Source: Enteroscipio rubneri (lineage in GTDB: Bacteria > Actinomycetota > Coriobacteriia > Coriobacteriales > Eggerthellaceae). From it: DNA of 64,000 nt. The DNA lies in the NCBI RefSeq assembly GCF_002899715.1, contig NZ_PPEK01000011.1:1-64000 (forward strand). Direction: 5' to 3'. A program made the position numbers and the translations under genes. Of the stretch, positions 46,528-55,725 are shown one piece after another (position 1 is the first letter of the stretch; every line of letters starts with the position of its first letter). The notes below the pieces were generated by a model. That model worked only from the letters and a program-made list of their open reading frames with translations, was not told the origin of the DNA and searched no databases.

Positions 46528-48153
46528 ATGACCGCTCTCGACGCTCTCCGTTCCCGCAGAAACCTCGATGACAGCGTGATGCTCGATGCTTCGGACCTCG
46601 CGTTCTACCGTGACGGCGTGCTCGCCCTGTACGGCGGAGAGGACGAAGCGCGCGAGCGCTTTCCCCAGCTGTACCGGGCTTTGCAGGAAGCCTGCGAGAA
46701 CCTGCCTGCCCCCAACCGGCTCGGCGAGCCCACCGACTTCGTCGACGGCGCGCTCATCGATGCCGTGACGTGGAATCGCGAGGACAACAGGCTCACGGTG
46801 CGCGCCGTCACCTCGTTGGTAGAGCCAGCCTACTTCATCGACGAGCACATGGAGGTGCGCACGGGCGCCGGTGAAATCGTGGGCGGTTTCGCGCAGTCCA
46901 CGACGGACACGTGCCACAGCGAGCTGGTGTTCGAGACGGATTTCGATCCGGCCGAGTTCTCATCCACCGTGCTGGAGATCGATTACGTCTCCAACTGGGT
47001 GACCGCCGGCAATCGCCGCCTGAACACCATGCTCACCAGCAAAGACGCGCATGAAGAAGCGTATCTTTCCACGCGGGTCAAAGCCGTGCACGTGCTGAGC
47101 CCTGTCAAGAGGGTGCAGGGCAAGGCCGCGCCGATCAACATCTGCTACAACCGTTTTCCGCTGGGCGAAGAGGACGTCGACTACCTGTACCAGGGCAAGG
47201 TGTTCGATCCCTACAACGGCCAGCAGCGCCTGTTCGCTCCCGTGTCCGCCTGGGTCGAGTTCGAGCTGGACGAGCAAGGGCGCCAGGATTCGTTCAAACG
47301 CATCGACATCACCACGTTCAAGTTGAAGATGGACTGCCAGAACGGCATCTCCCGCTACGAAATCAGAGGGCGTGAGACGAATGTGGAGCACCATTTCGTC
47401 GCGCAGCCTGACGCGGCCAAGACCTATGCCAGTGGCTTCAGCTTCGATCTCGATCCCGACTGGAAAGCGAACGTGCCCTCGCGGCGCTGGCCTGCACGCG
47501 ACCGCGTGGACATGCTGATGGAAGTGAAGTTCGAGCACGAGAGCGGCGACCCTGGGACGATCGAGCTCACGACGATGGCCGATCGGTCGCAGGCGAACGT
47601 CGGCAAGGTGGACTGGATGAATCTGCTGTGGGGCTGCCTGCGCAAGGACACGCGCGTGCTCATGGCCGACGGCTCGCAGCGTCCGGTGGAAAGCGTGCGT
47701 GTGGGCGATCTCGTGCAACGCGACGCTCAGGGAGGCGTTGCCGCAGTGAGCGACGTGGTGAGGGGCTTCGAGGAGAACCTCGTGGCGTTCAGCACGGTGG
47801 ACGGGCGCCAGCTCGTGTGCTCGCGCAACCATCCCCTGGTCACAAGCGAGGGAACGCTGCCGGCCGAGCAGGTGCGCGGCAACTGCCGCCTGTACGGCCC
47901 GGGCGGCGAGGCGCTCGTGCTGAACGGCATTTGGGACGTGCCGGGCGACGAGGTGTACAACCTGTGCCTCGACGAGGCGGCGGACGGCTCCGGGCGCGAA
48001 GGCGGCACGTTCTTCGCCGAGAACATCCTCGTGGGCGACAACAACATGCAGGCGTTCCTCGCCTGGGGGCAGAGCAAGGAGGCGCTTGCCGACAACCCCT
48101 TCCTCGCGGAGTGCGAGGAGAAGAACCGCCGCTGGAACGGGGGGCGCTCATGA
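46528..48153 (+). CDS. Hint (intein/hedgehog-like) domain protein
   Basis: The 541-aa protein has no signal peptide. Residues ~1-369 are of unknown family and look globular. Residues ~370-506 form a Hint domain: Cys370 in WGCLRKDTRVLMADGSQRPV, VRVGDLVQRD, CSRNHPLVTSEG with the block-B histidine, and a C-terminal FFAENILVGDNN. A 35-residue tail follows. Hint domains can self-cleave or splice. Here the usual penultimate His before the final Asn is Asp, so full splicing is doubtful. AAAGGAGG precedes ATG 46528. An earlier in-frame ATG lacks such a site. The stop overlaps the LamG gene as ATGA. Confidence 0.85.
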   Translation: MTALDALRSRRNLDDSVMLDASDLAFYRDGVLALYGGEDEARERFPQLYRALQEACENLPAPNRLGEPTDFVDGALIDAVTWNREDNRLTVRAVTSLVEPAYFIDEHMEVRTGAGEIVGGFAQSTTDTCHSELVFETDFDPAEFSSTVLEIDYVSNWVTAGNRRLNTMLTSKDAHEEAYLSTRVKAVHVLSPVKRVQGKAAPINICYNRFPLGEEDVDYLYQGKVFDPYNGQQRLFAPVSAWVEFELDEQGRQDSFKRIDITTFKLKMDCQNGISRYEIRGRETNVEHHFVAQPDAAKTYASGFSFDLDPDWKANVPSRRWPARDRVDMLMEVKFEHESGDPGTIELTTMADRSQANVGKVDWMNLLWGCLRKDTRVLMADGSQRPVESVRVGDLVQRDAQGGVAAVSDVVRGFEENLVAFSTVDGRQLVCSRNHPLVTSEGTLPAEQVRGNCRLYGPGGEALVLNGIWDVPGDEVYNLCLDEAADGSGREGGTFFAENILVGDNNMQAFLAWGQSKEALADNPFLAECEEKNRRWNGGRS

Positions 48154-51100
48154 GCACGCAACGCCGGAGCTTCTTCGCCCTGAAGTGCGCCCCTCCCGAC
48201 TTGGCTTTCTGCGCCGCAGTGCCCGATCGTTCGCTTTCGGGCGGCGACGCGTTCTCGCTCGGCGCCACGGTGTTCGTGCCGCACAATGGCAGCGACAAGA
48301 CCGTCGTCGAGCAGCCGGGCTCGTTCCGGTTCGGCTACGACGGGGGCGCCGTGCTGTTCGAGTCGAAGAACCTGGGGCGGCATCGCAGCGATCCGGCCGG
48401 TGTGCACCTGCTCGAGAACGAGTGGAACCGCATCGACGCCGTGTACGATGGGGAGGTGTTGCGCCTGTACATCCAGGGTATCCCCGTCTACGAGGCGAAC
48501 GCGACGGGCGAGCGCTTCGTGGATGGGGAGACGCGTTGGCAGATGGGAGACCTGGACGGTTACGTGCAGGAAGTCACGCTGGCGGCGCGCTCCTTCACCG
48601 ACGACGAGGTGCGGTTCAACCAGATAGAGCACGTGGTGCCCGACGGCGAACTGGAGCTTTGCGCCGACTTCGACGCGTTCGACCCGCGAGACGCAGGGCG
48701 TCACGCGTTGCCGCTGCAGCTGGTGGGCCACTGCGACGTGGTCAACCTCGTGCCGGCGCTGCGAACGGGAACGGCCGGCTCGGTGCTGGCGCCGCGCACG
48801 ACGGCGAACCCGGGCGCGTTTTCAACGGGCGCTTTCACGGTTCTGGCGAAGGTGTTTCCCACCGTCTCGCCCGAGATGGGCGACGGCTACGTGTTCGCGA
48901 ACGGCGCGCTTGGCGATGCGCAGGGGTTCGCCTTGGGCGTGACGGAGCAGCAGACGAAGCCGTTTTGCCTCATCGGCGGAGAGCGATTCGCGTTCGATGC
49001 CACATTGCCCGTCAACGAGTGGAGCGACCTCGCCGTCAGCGTATCGGGCGCGCAGGCCGCGTTCTTCGTCGACGGCGTTCCGACGGGCACCGCGACGTTG
49101 GCGGCGCCGTTTGCGCGCACGGAGCCTGCCGACGTGATGATTGGCAACGCGCCCGACGCTGCCGGCGTTGCGGTCATGGGTTTCCCCGGGTTCATCGATG
49201 CGGTGACGGTGTTCGATCGGGCGCTCGACGCCGATCGGCTGGCCGGCTATGCCGACGTGGCGCCGTATCGCTTCGACGATGGCGTGGCGGCGTCGTGGCT
49301 GTTTTCCGACGAAGCGCCGCGCGAAGTCGTGCTCGATGGCCAGATGCTCTACGCGGGCGGCGCGGCCGTGGCGCTGCGCGAGAACACGGTGCTCGATCCG
49401 AATCCGCCCACGCTCGCATTCGCCCTGCCCGACGTAGCCACCGGCATGACCGACGTGGAGGAATGGGAGAGCCGCGCGGCCGCCACCGTGCTGCTGGAAA
49501 CCGTGAAGGCGCTCACCGGCCAAGAGGCGGTGTCGGGGTTCAGCGGCGGCGGCCAGGGCAAGCTGAACGGCTCGATGGCGAAGGCGCTCTACGTGACGCT
49601 TGCCGCCGATGCGCGCATGAAATCCATCGAGGACGAGGGCTCCGTGACTCGCGACGTGCTGATAGGGATATTCGCCTCAGTGTCGGGCGTGGCGGCCCTG
49701 TGGCCCGTTTTCGAGGCTTTCTACCTATCGGGCGCGCGCTGGCAGAACCCGTACCGGATCGCGCGTTTTCTCAGATACGTGCGCATATTGTCGCCCGTCG
49801 CAAAAAGCAAGGTATCGAAAGCGATCGCCGCAGCGGCCGCGATCGCCACTATTACCCTTGCCGCCCGGCCTTCTCCCGACCCCCGGGAGAGCAAGACGAA
49901 AGGGGCCACGATCGCGCTGAAGTCGCTCGCCTTCTACTCGGACGCCTCCAAGGATTGCGGCGCGGTGTGCATCCGCCCGGACTTCGATGCCTCGCCCGTG
50001 CTACCCGAGTGGACGGAGGGCTGCACCGCATCGCAGTCGGCGTACTGGCGCGTCGGCGCGGATGCCCGACCGGTGCTGCGCCTGACGCTTGCCGTCTCGG
50101 CGCTCGATGCTCCGACGACGGTGCAGGTGAAGGCGACGGCCCAGGGCGACGGGCTGTTGGGGTCGCTCGATGCGCAGAACGTGACCCTTGCAGCCGTGGG
50201 CGACGTGACGGTCGATTTCCCCCTGGCGCACCATGCCCTGGGAGCCGCCGACCTCGGGTCCCACAACGTGCTTTTCCAATGGCGCGCGGGCGACAAGCTG
50301 CTGGGCTCCACCAAGCACGAGGTGCACGTGCTGGCCGCGCGCCCGTTGCCGCGGTGGTCGAACGAGCCGGGGAAAGGCGAATTGCCGACCCTTCCCGCCA
50401 TCCGGATGGCCGAGGCGGTGCAGGCGCAGGAAAGCACTGAGGAGGAGGCAAGCCGGCGGTTCTGCGGCCAGTTCGTCGCATGGGTACGCGCAGAAGCTGC
50501 TGCAGGGAAGCTGGTCGGGCGGCCTTGGACCGACGGCCCGGCGTTCGTGCACTGGGACAAGCAGCATCGCAACCTGCTGTTCGACATTGCTTCCTTCTTC
50601 GAGGCATACGCCGCGCCCCCGGTTGCCGTGGGAGCGCTCGATTTGGCGGGCCTGACGCTGGCGCTCGCACGCATGGAAGGGCTCGCCGAGGTGCGCCTGG
50701 CCGAGTTGAGCGGCTTGGCCGGCACGGGGGGCCTGATGGTTCGCGCGGCATACCGGCTTGGGGAGACGGCGGTCGAACGTTCGCTGACCGCAGCAACCTA
50801 CCCGGTGACCTGCGTGAAAGACGGCTCGCATGATCGCATCTACGACGCGTACCTCGAGCCGGTCGATGCTTCCGGAGCGCGGGTTTCCGCCACCGGCCTG
50901 CCGTTCTCCCTCGGGTCGGAGAAGACCGACGCGGTGGCGGGAGTGAGCGCTTCCACGTACCGCACGTTGTTGTGCGCGCCGGGCACGACGGGTTGCGTGG
51001 CGCTGAGAACCGCCGTCCTCGGGTTCGGGACGCTACCGCTCCAGGGCATCAGCCCGGGTGAGCCGGTGGTCGTGCAGACGAGGGGTGGGCGCCCGTCGTT

Positions 51101-51914
51101 CGACAGGTGCGTCATCGAAGCGCTCACGCTCCCGCCGACCGAAGCCCGTTGCCACTCTCTCAGTTTCGTCGATATCGAGCGTTTGGTGGTCAACGCGATA
51201 AACCTCTACGTGGGCGGAAGCCCCGACCCCGAGGTTCCAGCCGACCCCGCCCAGCTGAACAGCGTGATGTTCGACCTATGGCGCGCGGTCACGCACAACG
51301 AGGAGGAAGGCAGGAGCGGTCTGCCCGTTCCCCAGTCGGAGATGCAGGTAGCTTCTCTCGCGCGTCTCACCAGAGTCTTCGAGGGGGAGTTTCCCGAGAA
51401 AAAGGAGGGCTGGTCGCAATTCGGAAACGACATGGTGAGCCTTTTGAACAGCGAGGTGGAGAACCTTCGCCGGGGCATGTCCGACTGGAACTCGTCGATA
51501 GGGAGCAGGTTCGATCCCCAGGACTGGTGCCATCTTGTCGAGAGCGACGAGTCGCTGTATTGCGACTGCTCGATGGGCGATCCTGAATTGTACGAGCCAT
51601 GCGACACGATACTGGACTGTCCCTGCATGGGGCCGGGCTTCTACCTGGCCAATCCCGACGATTGCCAATGCCTCACGCGATTGAGGTGCGGCGAGCCCGC
51701 CGTGGACGTCTCGAGCATCGTGACGTGCGCGCAGGGCGTATTCGTTGATTTGGAGTACGGTCCGAACCTTGCTTCGGATACGCGCAGGCGGTTCCTCTAT
51801 TCTTCGACCAACAGCTGGGGGCTCAACGACATCGCGCACGTGTACCCGGCGGTCAATGACCCCGTCTATTACTTGAACGTTCTTGCAGACAGCCCCGATT
51901 GGGTGGAGCTATAG
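48150..51914 (+). CDS. Large protein with two LamG/concanavalin-like domains
   Basis: The 1,254-aa protein appears to carry two laminin-G/ConA-like modules. The first spans ~30-170 (ENEWNRIDAVYDGEVLRLYIQG, WQMGDLDGYVQEVTL). The second spans ~225-395 (LPVNEWSDLAVSVSGAQAAFFVDG, GFPGFIDAVTVFDRAL). Hydrophobic stretches near 510-540 and 560-575 could be membrane segments. Residues ~1,130-1,190 are Cys-rich (CHLVESDESLYCDCSMGD, CDTILDCPCMG, CQCLTRLRC). No signal peptide or sorting motif is visible. It overlaps the Hint gene by four bases, so the two products very likely work together. I do not recognise the overall family. Its stop shares the palindrome CTATAG with the stop of the opposing gene. 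Confidence 0.82.
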   Translation: MSTQRRSFFALKCAPPDLAFCAAVPDRSLSGGDAFSLGATVFVPHNGSDKTVVEQPGSFRFGYDGGAVLFESKNLGRHRSDPAGVHLLENEWNRIDAVYDGEVLRLYIQGIPVYEANATGERFVDGETRWQMGDLDGYVQEVTLAARSFTDDEVRFNQIEHVVPDGELELCADFDAFDPRDAGRHALPLQLVGHCDVVNLVPALRTGTAGSVLAPRTTANPGAFSTGAFTVLAKVFPTVSPEMGDGYVFANGALGDAQGFALGVTEQQTKPFCLIGGERFAFDATLPVNEWSDLAVSVSGAQAAFFVDGVPTGTATLAAPFARTEPADVMIGNAPDAAGVAVMGFPGFIDAVTVFDRALDADRLAGYADVAPYRFDDGVAASWLFSDEAPREVVLDGQMLYAGGAAVALRENTVLDPNPPTLAFALPDVATGMTDVEEWESRAAATVLLETVKALTGQEAVSGFSGGGQGKLNGSMAKALYVTLAADARMKSIEDEGSVTRDVLIGIFASVSGVAALWPVFEAFYLSGARWQNPYRIARFLRYVRILSPVAKSKVSKAIAAAAAIATITLAARPSPDPRESKTKGATIALKSLAFYSDASKDCGAVCIRPDFDASPVLPEWTEGCTASQSAYWRVGADARPVLRLTLAVSALDAPTTVQVKATAQGDGLLGSLDAQNVTLAAVGDVTVDFPLAHHALGAADLGSHNVLFQWRAGDKLLGSTKHEVHVLAARPLPRWSNEPGKGELPTLPAIRMAEAVQAQESTEEEASRRFCGQFVAWVRAEAAAGKLVGRPWTDGPAFVHWDKQHRNLLFDIASFFEAYAAPPVAVGALDLAGLTLALARMEGLAEVRLAELSGLAGTGGLMVRAAYRLGETAVERSLTAATYPVTCVKDGSHDRIYDAYLEPVDASGARVSATGLPFSLGSEKTDAVAGVSASTYRTLLCAPGTTGCVALRTAVLGFGTLPLQGISPGEPVVVQTRGGRPSFDRCVIEALTLPPTEARCHSLSFVDIERLVVNAINLYVGGSPDPEVPADPAQLNSVMFDLWRAVTHNEEEGRSGLPVPQSEMQVASLARLTRVFEGEFPEKKEGWSQFGNDMVSLLNSEVENLRRGMSDWNSSIGSRFDPQDWCHLVESDESLYCDCSMGDPELYEPCDTILDCPCMGPGFYLANPDDCQCLTRLRCGEPAVDVSSIVTCAQGVFVDLEYGPNLASDTRRRFLYSSTNSWGLNDIAHVYPAVNDPVYYLNVLADSPDWVEL

Positions 51915-54900
51915 GGTTTCGGCTGCTGTGCGACGCCGGCGCCGCACAGCACGTGTCGCGATGGCGGCGCACGTCAAGGCCGACAGCGCCAGGGCGCTTG
52001 TCGCCGCCGCCGTCGGCGCTGCGGTGTCGCCCGTGCGTGCGAGGGGCTTCGGCGTGGCGCCCCCTTCTGTGGCGTTGGGCGTCGGTTGGGGTTGCGGGAT
52101 GGGCTCGGGCTCGACTGCCGCCCCCGTTTTCACCAGAATGCGGCCGGTGCCGTTTTCGTCGGCGTAGATGGAATCGGCCCGTATCACGCCGCTCAGATCG
52201 TCCTTGATGAAGGAGATGAGCGCCTCGTAATCCAAGCCCTGCTCGGAGACGAGCACCTTCGCATCCTTGAACATGGAGAACCCGTCACCGCTGTCTTGCA
52301 GCAGGTAGGTGATGGACGAGACGGTGTAGGTTTTGCCCAGATCGATGGGTTCGCCGCCCACGCGCACGTTTTGCACGCGCCGCGCGCCCTCGATGCCCAC
52401 GAACACACCCTTTTCGTCCAGCTTCACGGGCGAGGGGATATCGGAACGTATCTCGTAGGTGAGCCCCGAGGTTTGCAGCAGCCCGCCGTTGGGCTCGGGG
52501 TAGAGGCGCGCGCCCATTTCCAGCGCGTCGACGATGGTCTGGCCGGTGGCTTCCACCTTGCAGAGCGTGTTGCCGAACGGCAGCACCGCGATGGCGTCGC
52601 CGTACGTGATGTCGCCCACGGCCACGTCGGAGCGGATGCCGCCTCCGTTCATGAAGCCGATGTCGGCGCCGAGCGATGCGCGCACGGCGTCGGCTGCAAG
52701 GTCGCCCAGGTTCGTCTCGCGCATGCGCACGGCCCAGCTATGCTGCGTGTCGCTCTCCACGGCCACCAGCTTGACCTCGGTGCGGGCGACCACCTTGTCC
52801 AGCGTTTTGCTCAGCCTGTCCTCGATGTCCTTGATGAAGGCGGCGGTGTCGGGGTCCTGCGCCACGGGAGGCTTCACTAGACGCGTTTCGATCTTCCCCG
52901 TCGTGGGATGGATGATCACCTCGCCGTAGGTTTGCAGCTGTGTGCCGGTTTGCGCCAGAAGCACGTCCCTGCCCGCCTTGTTGGCGACGCGCTGTTCGTA
53001 CTGCTCGTGGGAGTGGCCGTCGATGAACACGTCGATGCCCGTGGTGTTCGCGATGACGGTGTCCGAGCGCCAACGGGCGGCGACGCCCGACTGGCCCAAA
53101 TGTCCGAGGGCCACCACGTAGTCGGCTCCGTTCGCGTGGGCCTCGTCGACGGTTTGCTGGACGCGGTCGTAGAGCATCTGCCCCGTCTCGTCTTCGCAGA
53201 AGCCGTAGACGTCGGTCCCGCTCGCGTCCTTGAAGTGCGCCGGGTTCGACTTGGTCAGCGACTCGGGCGTGGAGATGCCCACGTAGGCCACGCGCACGTT
53301 GCCGTACGTTTCGATCGTGTAAGGCGAGAACTCGGTTGCGCCCGTTTCCAGGTTGTCGAAGTTGCACGACAGGTAGGTGGCGTTCGAACGGTCGACGAGC
53401 CTGCGCAGCTGATCCATCCCGTAGTCGAACTCGTGGTTGCCGGGTATGGCCAGGTCGTAGCCGACCTGGTTCATGATATCCACCAGGTCGGCACCCTGCG
53501 AGAGCGTTCCCAGGGGCTTGCCCTGCACGGCGTCGCCCGCGTCCACGAGGGTGACGTTGTCGGCGCCGTAGGCCGCTTCCGCGTCCTTGAGCGCCTGGGA
53601 AACCCCGGCGTAGCCGATGCTCGTAGCCGTGCCGTCCTCGTCGAAGGTCTGGTCGACGCCGCAGTGCACGTCGTTGGTGTGCAGGATGGCGATGGGCGTG
53701 TCGGGCCCGGCGGGCGTTTCGGTGGTGTACGCCTTCAGCAGGGCGTTTCCCGCCGTGTAGCCGGCCCCGTCTTCGAACAGGTTCTCGCGGGCCATGTCGT
53801 GCCAGTCGGACGTCCCCTCGGTGTAGTAGGTTTGGCCGGCCGCGCAGTCGATGGCGGCATACTCTTGGCTCGCATCGTCGACTTCGGCGAGCATGAGGTA
53901 GTTCCCGTTGGGCTCCTGTGCGGAAGCGACCACCGAGAAGGTGTCGCCCGCGATGACGGGAAACGCATCGCTGCCCAGGTCGATGGTGGTGTAGCCTGCG
54001 TTGGCCCCGGTAAGCGTCGTATGCCACTTCAGGGTGCCGCTTTGCGGGTTCAGCGTCCCGCCGTCGGTCAGGCCGGTGGGGTTGCGATAGACGGTGATGT
54101 CCACTTGGGAGCAGGCCGTTGGTAGAAACACGCTGACTGCCTGCACGGTCTCGCTGCCGCGCGCCTCGAATACGTTGGCGAACTGGATGCGCTGGGTGTT
54201 GCTGAACCCCGTCTCGCCGACGCCCACCCCGTCGTACTGGTAGATGCCGTCGTAGGCGTGGTCGGTGCCGTCGGCGTCGTAGGTTGCCTGTTCTGCTTGG
54301 TAAGACGTGGGATTCGAGAAGCTGGTGTCGTAGTAGGACAGGTAGAAGCAGCCGTCCTGGTGGCCGCTCGTCCCGGAGCCCCAGCTGTTCTTGACGATCC
54401 AAGCGCCGTCGCCTTCCGGTTGGGTGGAAAACTTCTCCTTCGGGAAGCTGTCGTCCCACCCGATGATGCTCACCTCGTGATTCGCCAGCATCTCGGCGTT
54501 GTCGGCCGTCTTGCTGTAGAAGTAGGCGCTCGTTGCGGGGTTCCACGTGCCCCGCCCCGTCATATTATTCGTGATCGCGTTGTCGGCGTAGAACGACACG
54601 TCCACGACGCCGTTTTCCATGAGGCACGTCTTGATGGCGTCGACGGCGCTGGGATCGCGACGGTGCTCCAAGGTGGGCGACCCGCCTTCGTGCTCCTGCC
54701 AGGTGTACACGTTGGGCTCGGGAAGAAACATGACGTTCTGCACGTGCACGTCGGACTGGTTGCGCAGGGCGGCGTCCGGTGCGCCCATGCTGGCATCGTT
54801 GATGTACGGGGCCTTCTGCTCGTCCACGGCGCCGTACCAGCGCATGAGCGTGGCGGCGGACAGGTTTCGAGCCCCGCCCGCGTCGTAGTCGGATCGGCCG

Positions 54901-55427
54901 GTGGTGTTGAGGAACGTGTCGCCGCCCGCCCACCGGCTGTCGTCGGCGCTGTCGTCCGCGCCGTTGTACGCGAACCATGCCAGATGGCGCTCGGCCAGGT
55001 CGGGGCTGCTGGGAGCGCCTGTGGCATGGTCCGTGACCAGCAGGTTCGACTCGAGCGACGACAGTGCGCCAAACGACCAGCAGTCGCCGAAGGGGTACTG
55101 GTCTTTGACGCTGGTCGAGAGGCTCGCCCCACCCGCTCCCGCCGTGCGCAGGTCGTAGGAGTCGGGGAGGGCCGCAAGCGCGTTGGCCCCCGATGCGGGG
55201 TTCAGCAGGGAGGGGTCGTTGAGGCTGAACACAGGCCCGCGCTCGGTTTCCACCATGCGGCCGAGCGGCTGGAGCGTGCCGACACTGGCGCTCGAGCCGG
55301 TGCCGGCGGGATCGGCGGCGCTGTCGGGCTCGGCGAAGGCGGGAACGGGGAGCAGTGTCGCCGCGAACGCGAGGGCGAGCGCGGCGCGTCCAAGAGCGCC
55401 GAACGGGTTGCAGGAGGGCTTCTTCAT
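51909..55427 (-). CDS. Wall-anchored papain-like protease / 5'-nucleotidase fusion
   Basis: The 1,172-aa surface protein starts with a signal peptide (to ~residue 32). A C1-family protease domain follows (~90-370): oxyanion Gln110, Cys116 in GDCWSFGA, His317 in NHEVSIIGWDD and Asn347 in VKNSWG. A lectin-like domain of the kind seen with C1 proteases spans ~400-565. A UshA-type metallophosphatase is next (HTNDVH 583, GDAVQGKP 631, GNHEFDYG 663, GHSHEQ 804). It ends in a 5'-nucleotidase C-terminal domain (NGGGIRSD 927), LARTGD at 1129, a hydrophobic helix and RRRRR. All catalytic residues appear intact. It could release peptides and nucleosides at the cell surface. Confidence 0.9.
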   Translation of the reverse strand: MKKPSCNPFGALGRAALALAFAATLLPVPAFAEPDSAADPAGTGSSASVGTLQPLGRMVETERGPVFSLNDPSLLNPASGANALAALPDSYDLRTAGAGGASLSTSVKDQYPFGDCWSFGALSSLESNLLVTDHATGAPSSPDLAERHLAWFAYNGADDSADDSRWAGGDTFLNTTGRSDYDAGGARNLSAATLMRWYGAVDEQKAPYINDASMGAPDAALRNQSDVHVQNVMFLPEPNVYTWQEHEGGSPTLEHRRDPSAVDAIKTCLMENGVVDVSFYADNAITNNMTGRGTWNPATSAYFYSKTADNAEMLANHEVSIIGWDDSFPKEKFSTQPEGDGAWIVKNSWGSGTSGHQDGCFYLSYYDTSFSNPTSYQAEQATYDADGTDHAYDGIYQYDGVGVGETGFSNTQRIQFANVFEARGSETVQAVSVFLPTACSQVDITVYRNPTGLTDGGTLNPQSGTLKWHTTLTGANAGYTTIDLGSDAFPVIAGDTFSVVASAQEPNGNYLMLAEVDDASQEYAAIDCAAGQTYYTEGTSDWHDMARENLFEDGAGYTAGNALLKAYTTETPAGPDTPIAILHTNDVHCGVDQTFDEDGTATSIGYAGVSQALKDAEAAYGADNVTLVDAGDAVQGKPLGTLSQGADLVDIMNQVGYDLAIPGNHEFDYGMDQLRRLVDRSNATYLSCNFDNLETGATEFSPYTIETYGNVRVAYVGISTPESLTKSNPAHFKDASGTDVYGFCEDETGQMLYDRVQQTVDEAHANGADYVVALGHLGQSGVAARWRSDTVIANTTGIDVFIDGHSHEQYEQRVANKAGRDVLLAQTGTQLQTYGEVIIHPTTGKIETRLVKPPVAQDPDTAAFIKDIEDRLSKTLDKVVARTEVKLVAVESDTQHSWAVRMRETNLGDLAADAVRASLGADIGFMNGGGIRSDVAVGDITYGDAIAVLPFGNTLCKVEATGQTIVDALEMGARLYPEPNGGLLQTSGLTYEIRSDIPSPVKLDEKGVFVGIEGARRVQNVRVGGEPIDLGKTYTVSSITYLLQDSGDGFSMFKDAKVLVSEQGLDYEALISFIKDDLSGVIRADSIYADENGTGRILVKTGAAVEPEPIPQPQPTPNATEGGATPKPLARTGDTAAPTAAATSALALSALTCAAIATRAVRRRRRTAAETL

Positions 55428-55725
55428 GAGCGATTCCTTCTTCGCGCACTTGCTTCACCGCTTCGAGACGAGCGGCTCGACCATGCGGTCCAGTATAGAA
55501 GGGCAACGTGTTCGAGCGACCTTTGTCTTGATGCCGGCAACACGAACGCCCCGCCTTGCGAAACGAACGCGGTGCTCCCTGCATGAGACGCGCGGTGCTC
55601 GCATGCTCGACGCGGTCATTCGTTGCGCCTCGGCGGGTGTTCGTTCGCGCAAGCAGATCCGCTACGGTATCACGGCCGAGTGCCGCTGTCGACCGGAGAC
55701 GACAGGCGGGGAGGGGCCGTGCTTT
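55428..55725. other. Intergenic region with a 22-bp-spaced direct repeat
   Basis: No gene is visible between the protease/nucleotidase gene and the LytTR regulator gene, both minus strand. CGCGGTGCTC occurs at 55568-55577 and 55590-55599. CCTGCATGAGACG (55578-55590) resembles the LytTR repeat motif at 10 of 13 positions. This may be the regulatory region of the surface protein. Confidence 0.4.

Noticed and set aside
48086-50440. A 784-codon plus-strand frame overlapping the LamG gene
   Set aside because: Another frame of the LamG gene, Arg-rich and without domains; the LamG frame has the ATGA coupling and recognisable folds.
52738-54546. A 602-codon minus-strand frame within the protease/nucleotidase gene
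   Set aside because: Out-of-frame shadow. The real frame keeps protease and nucleotidase catalytic motifs end to end.
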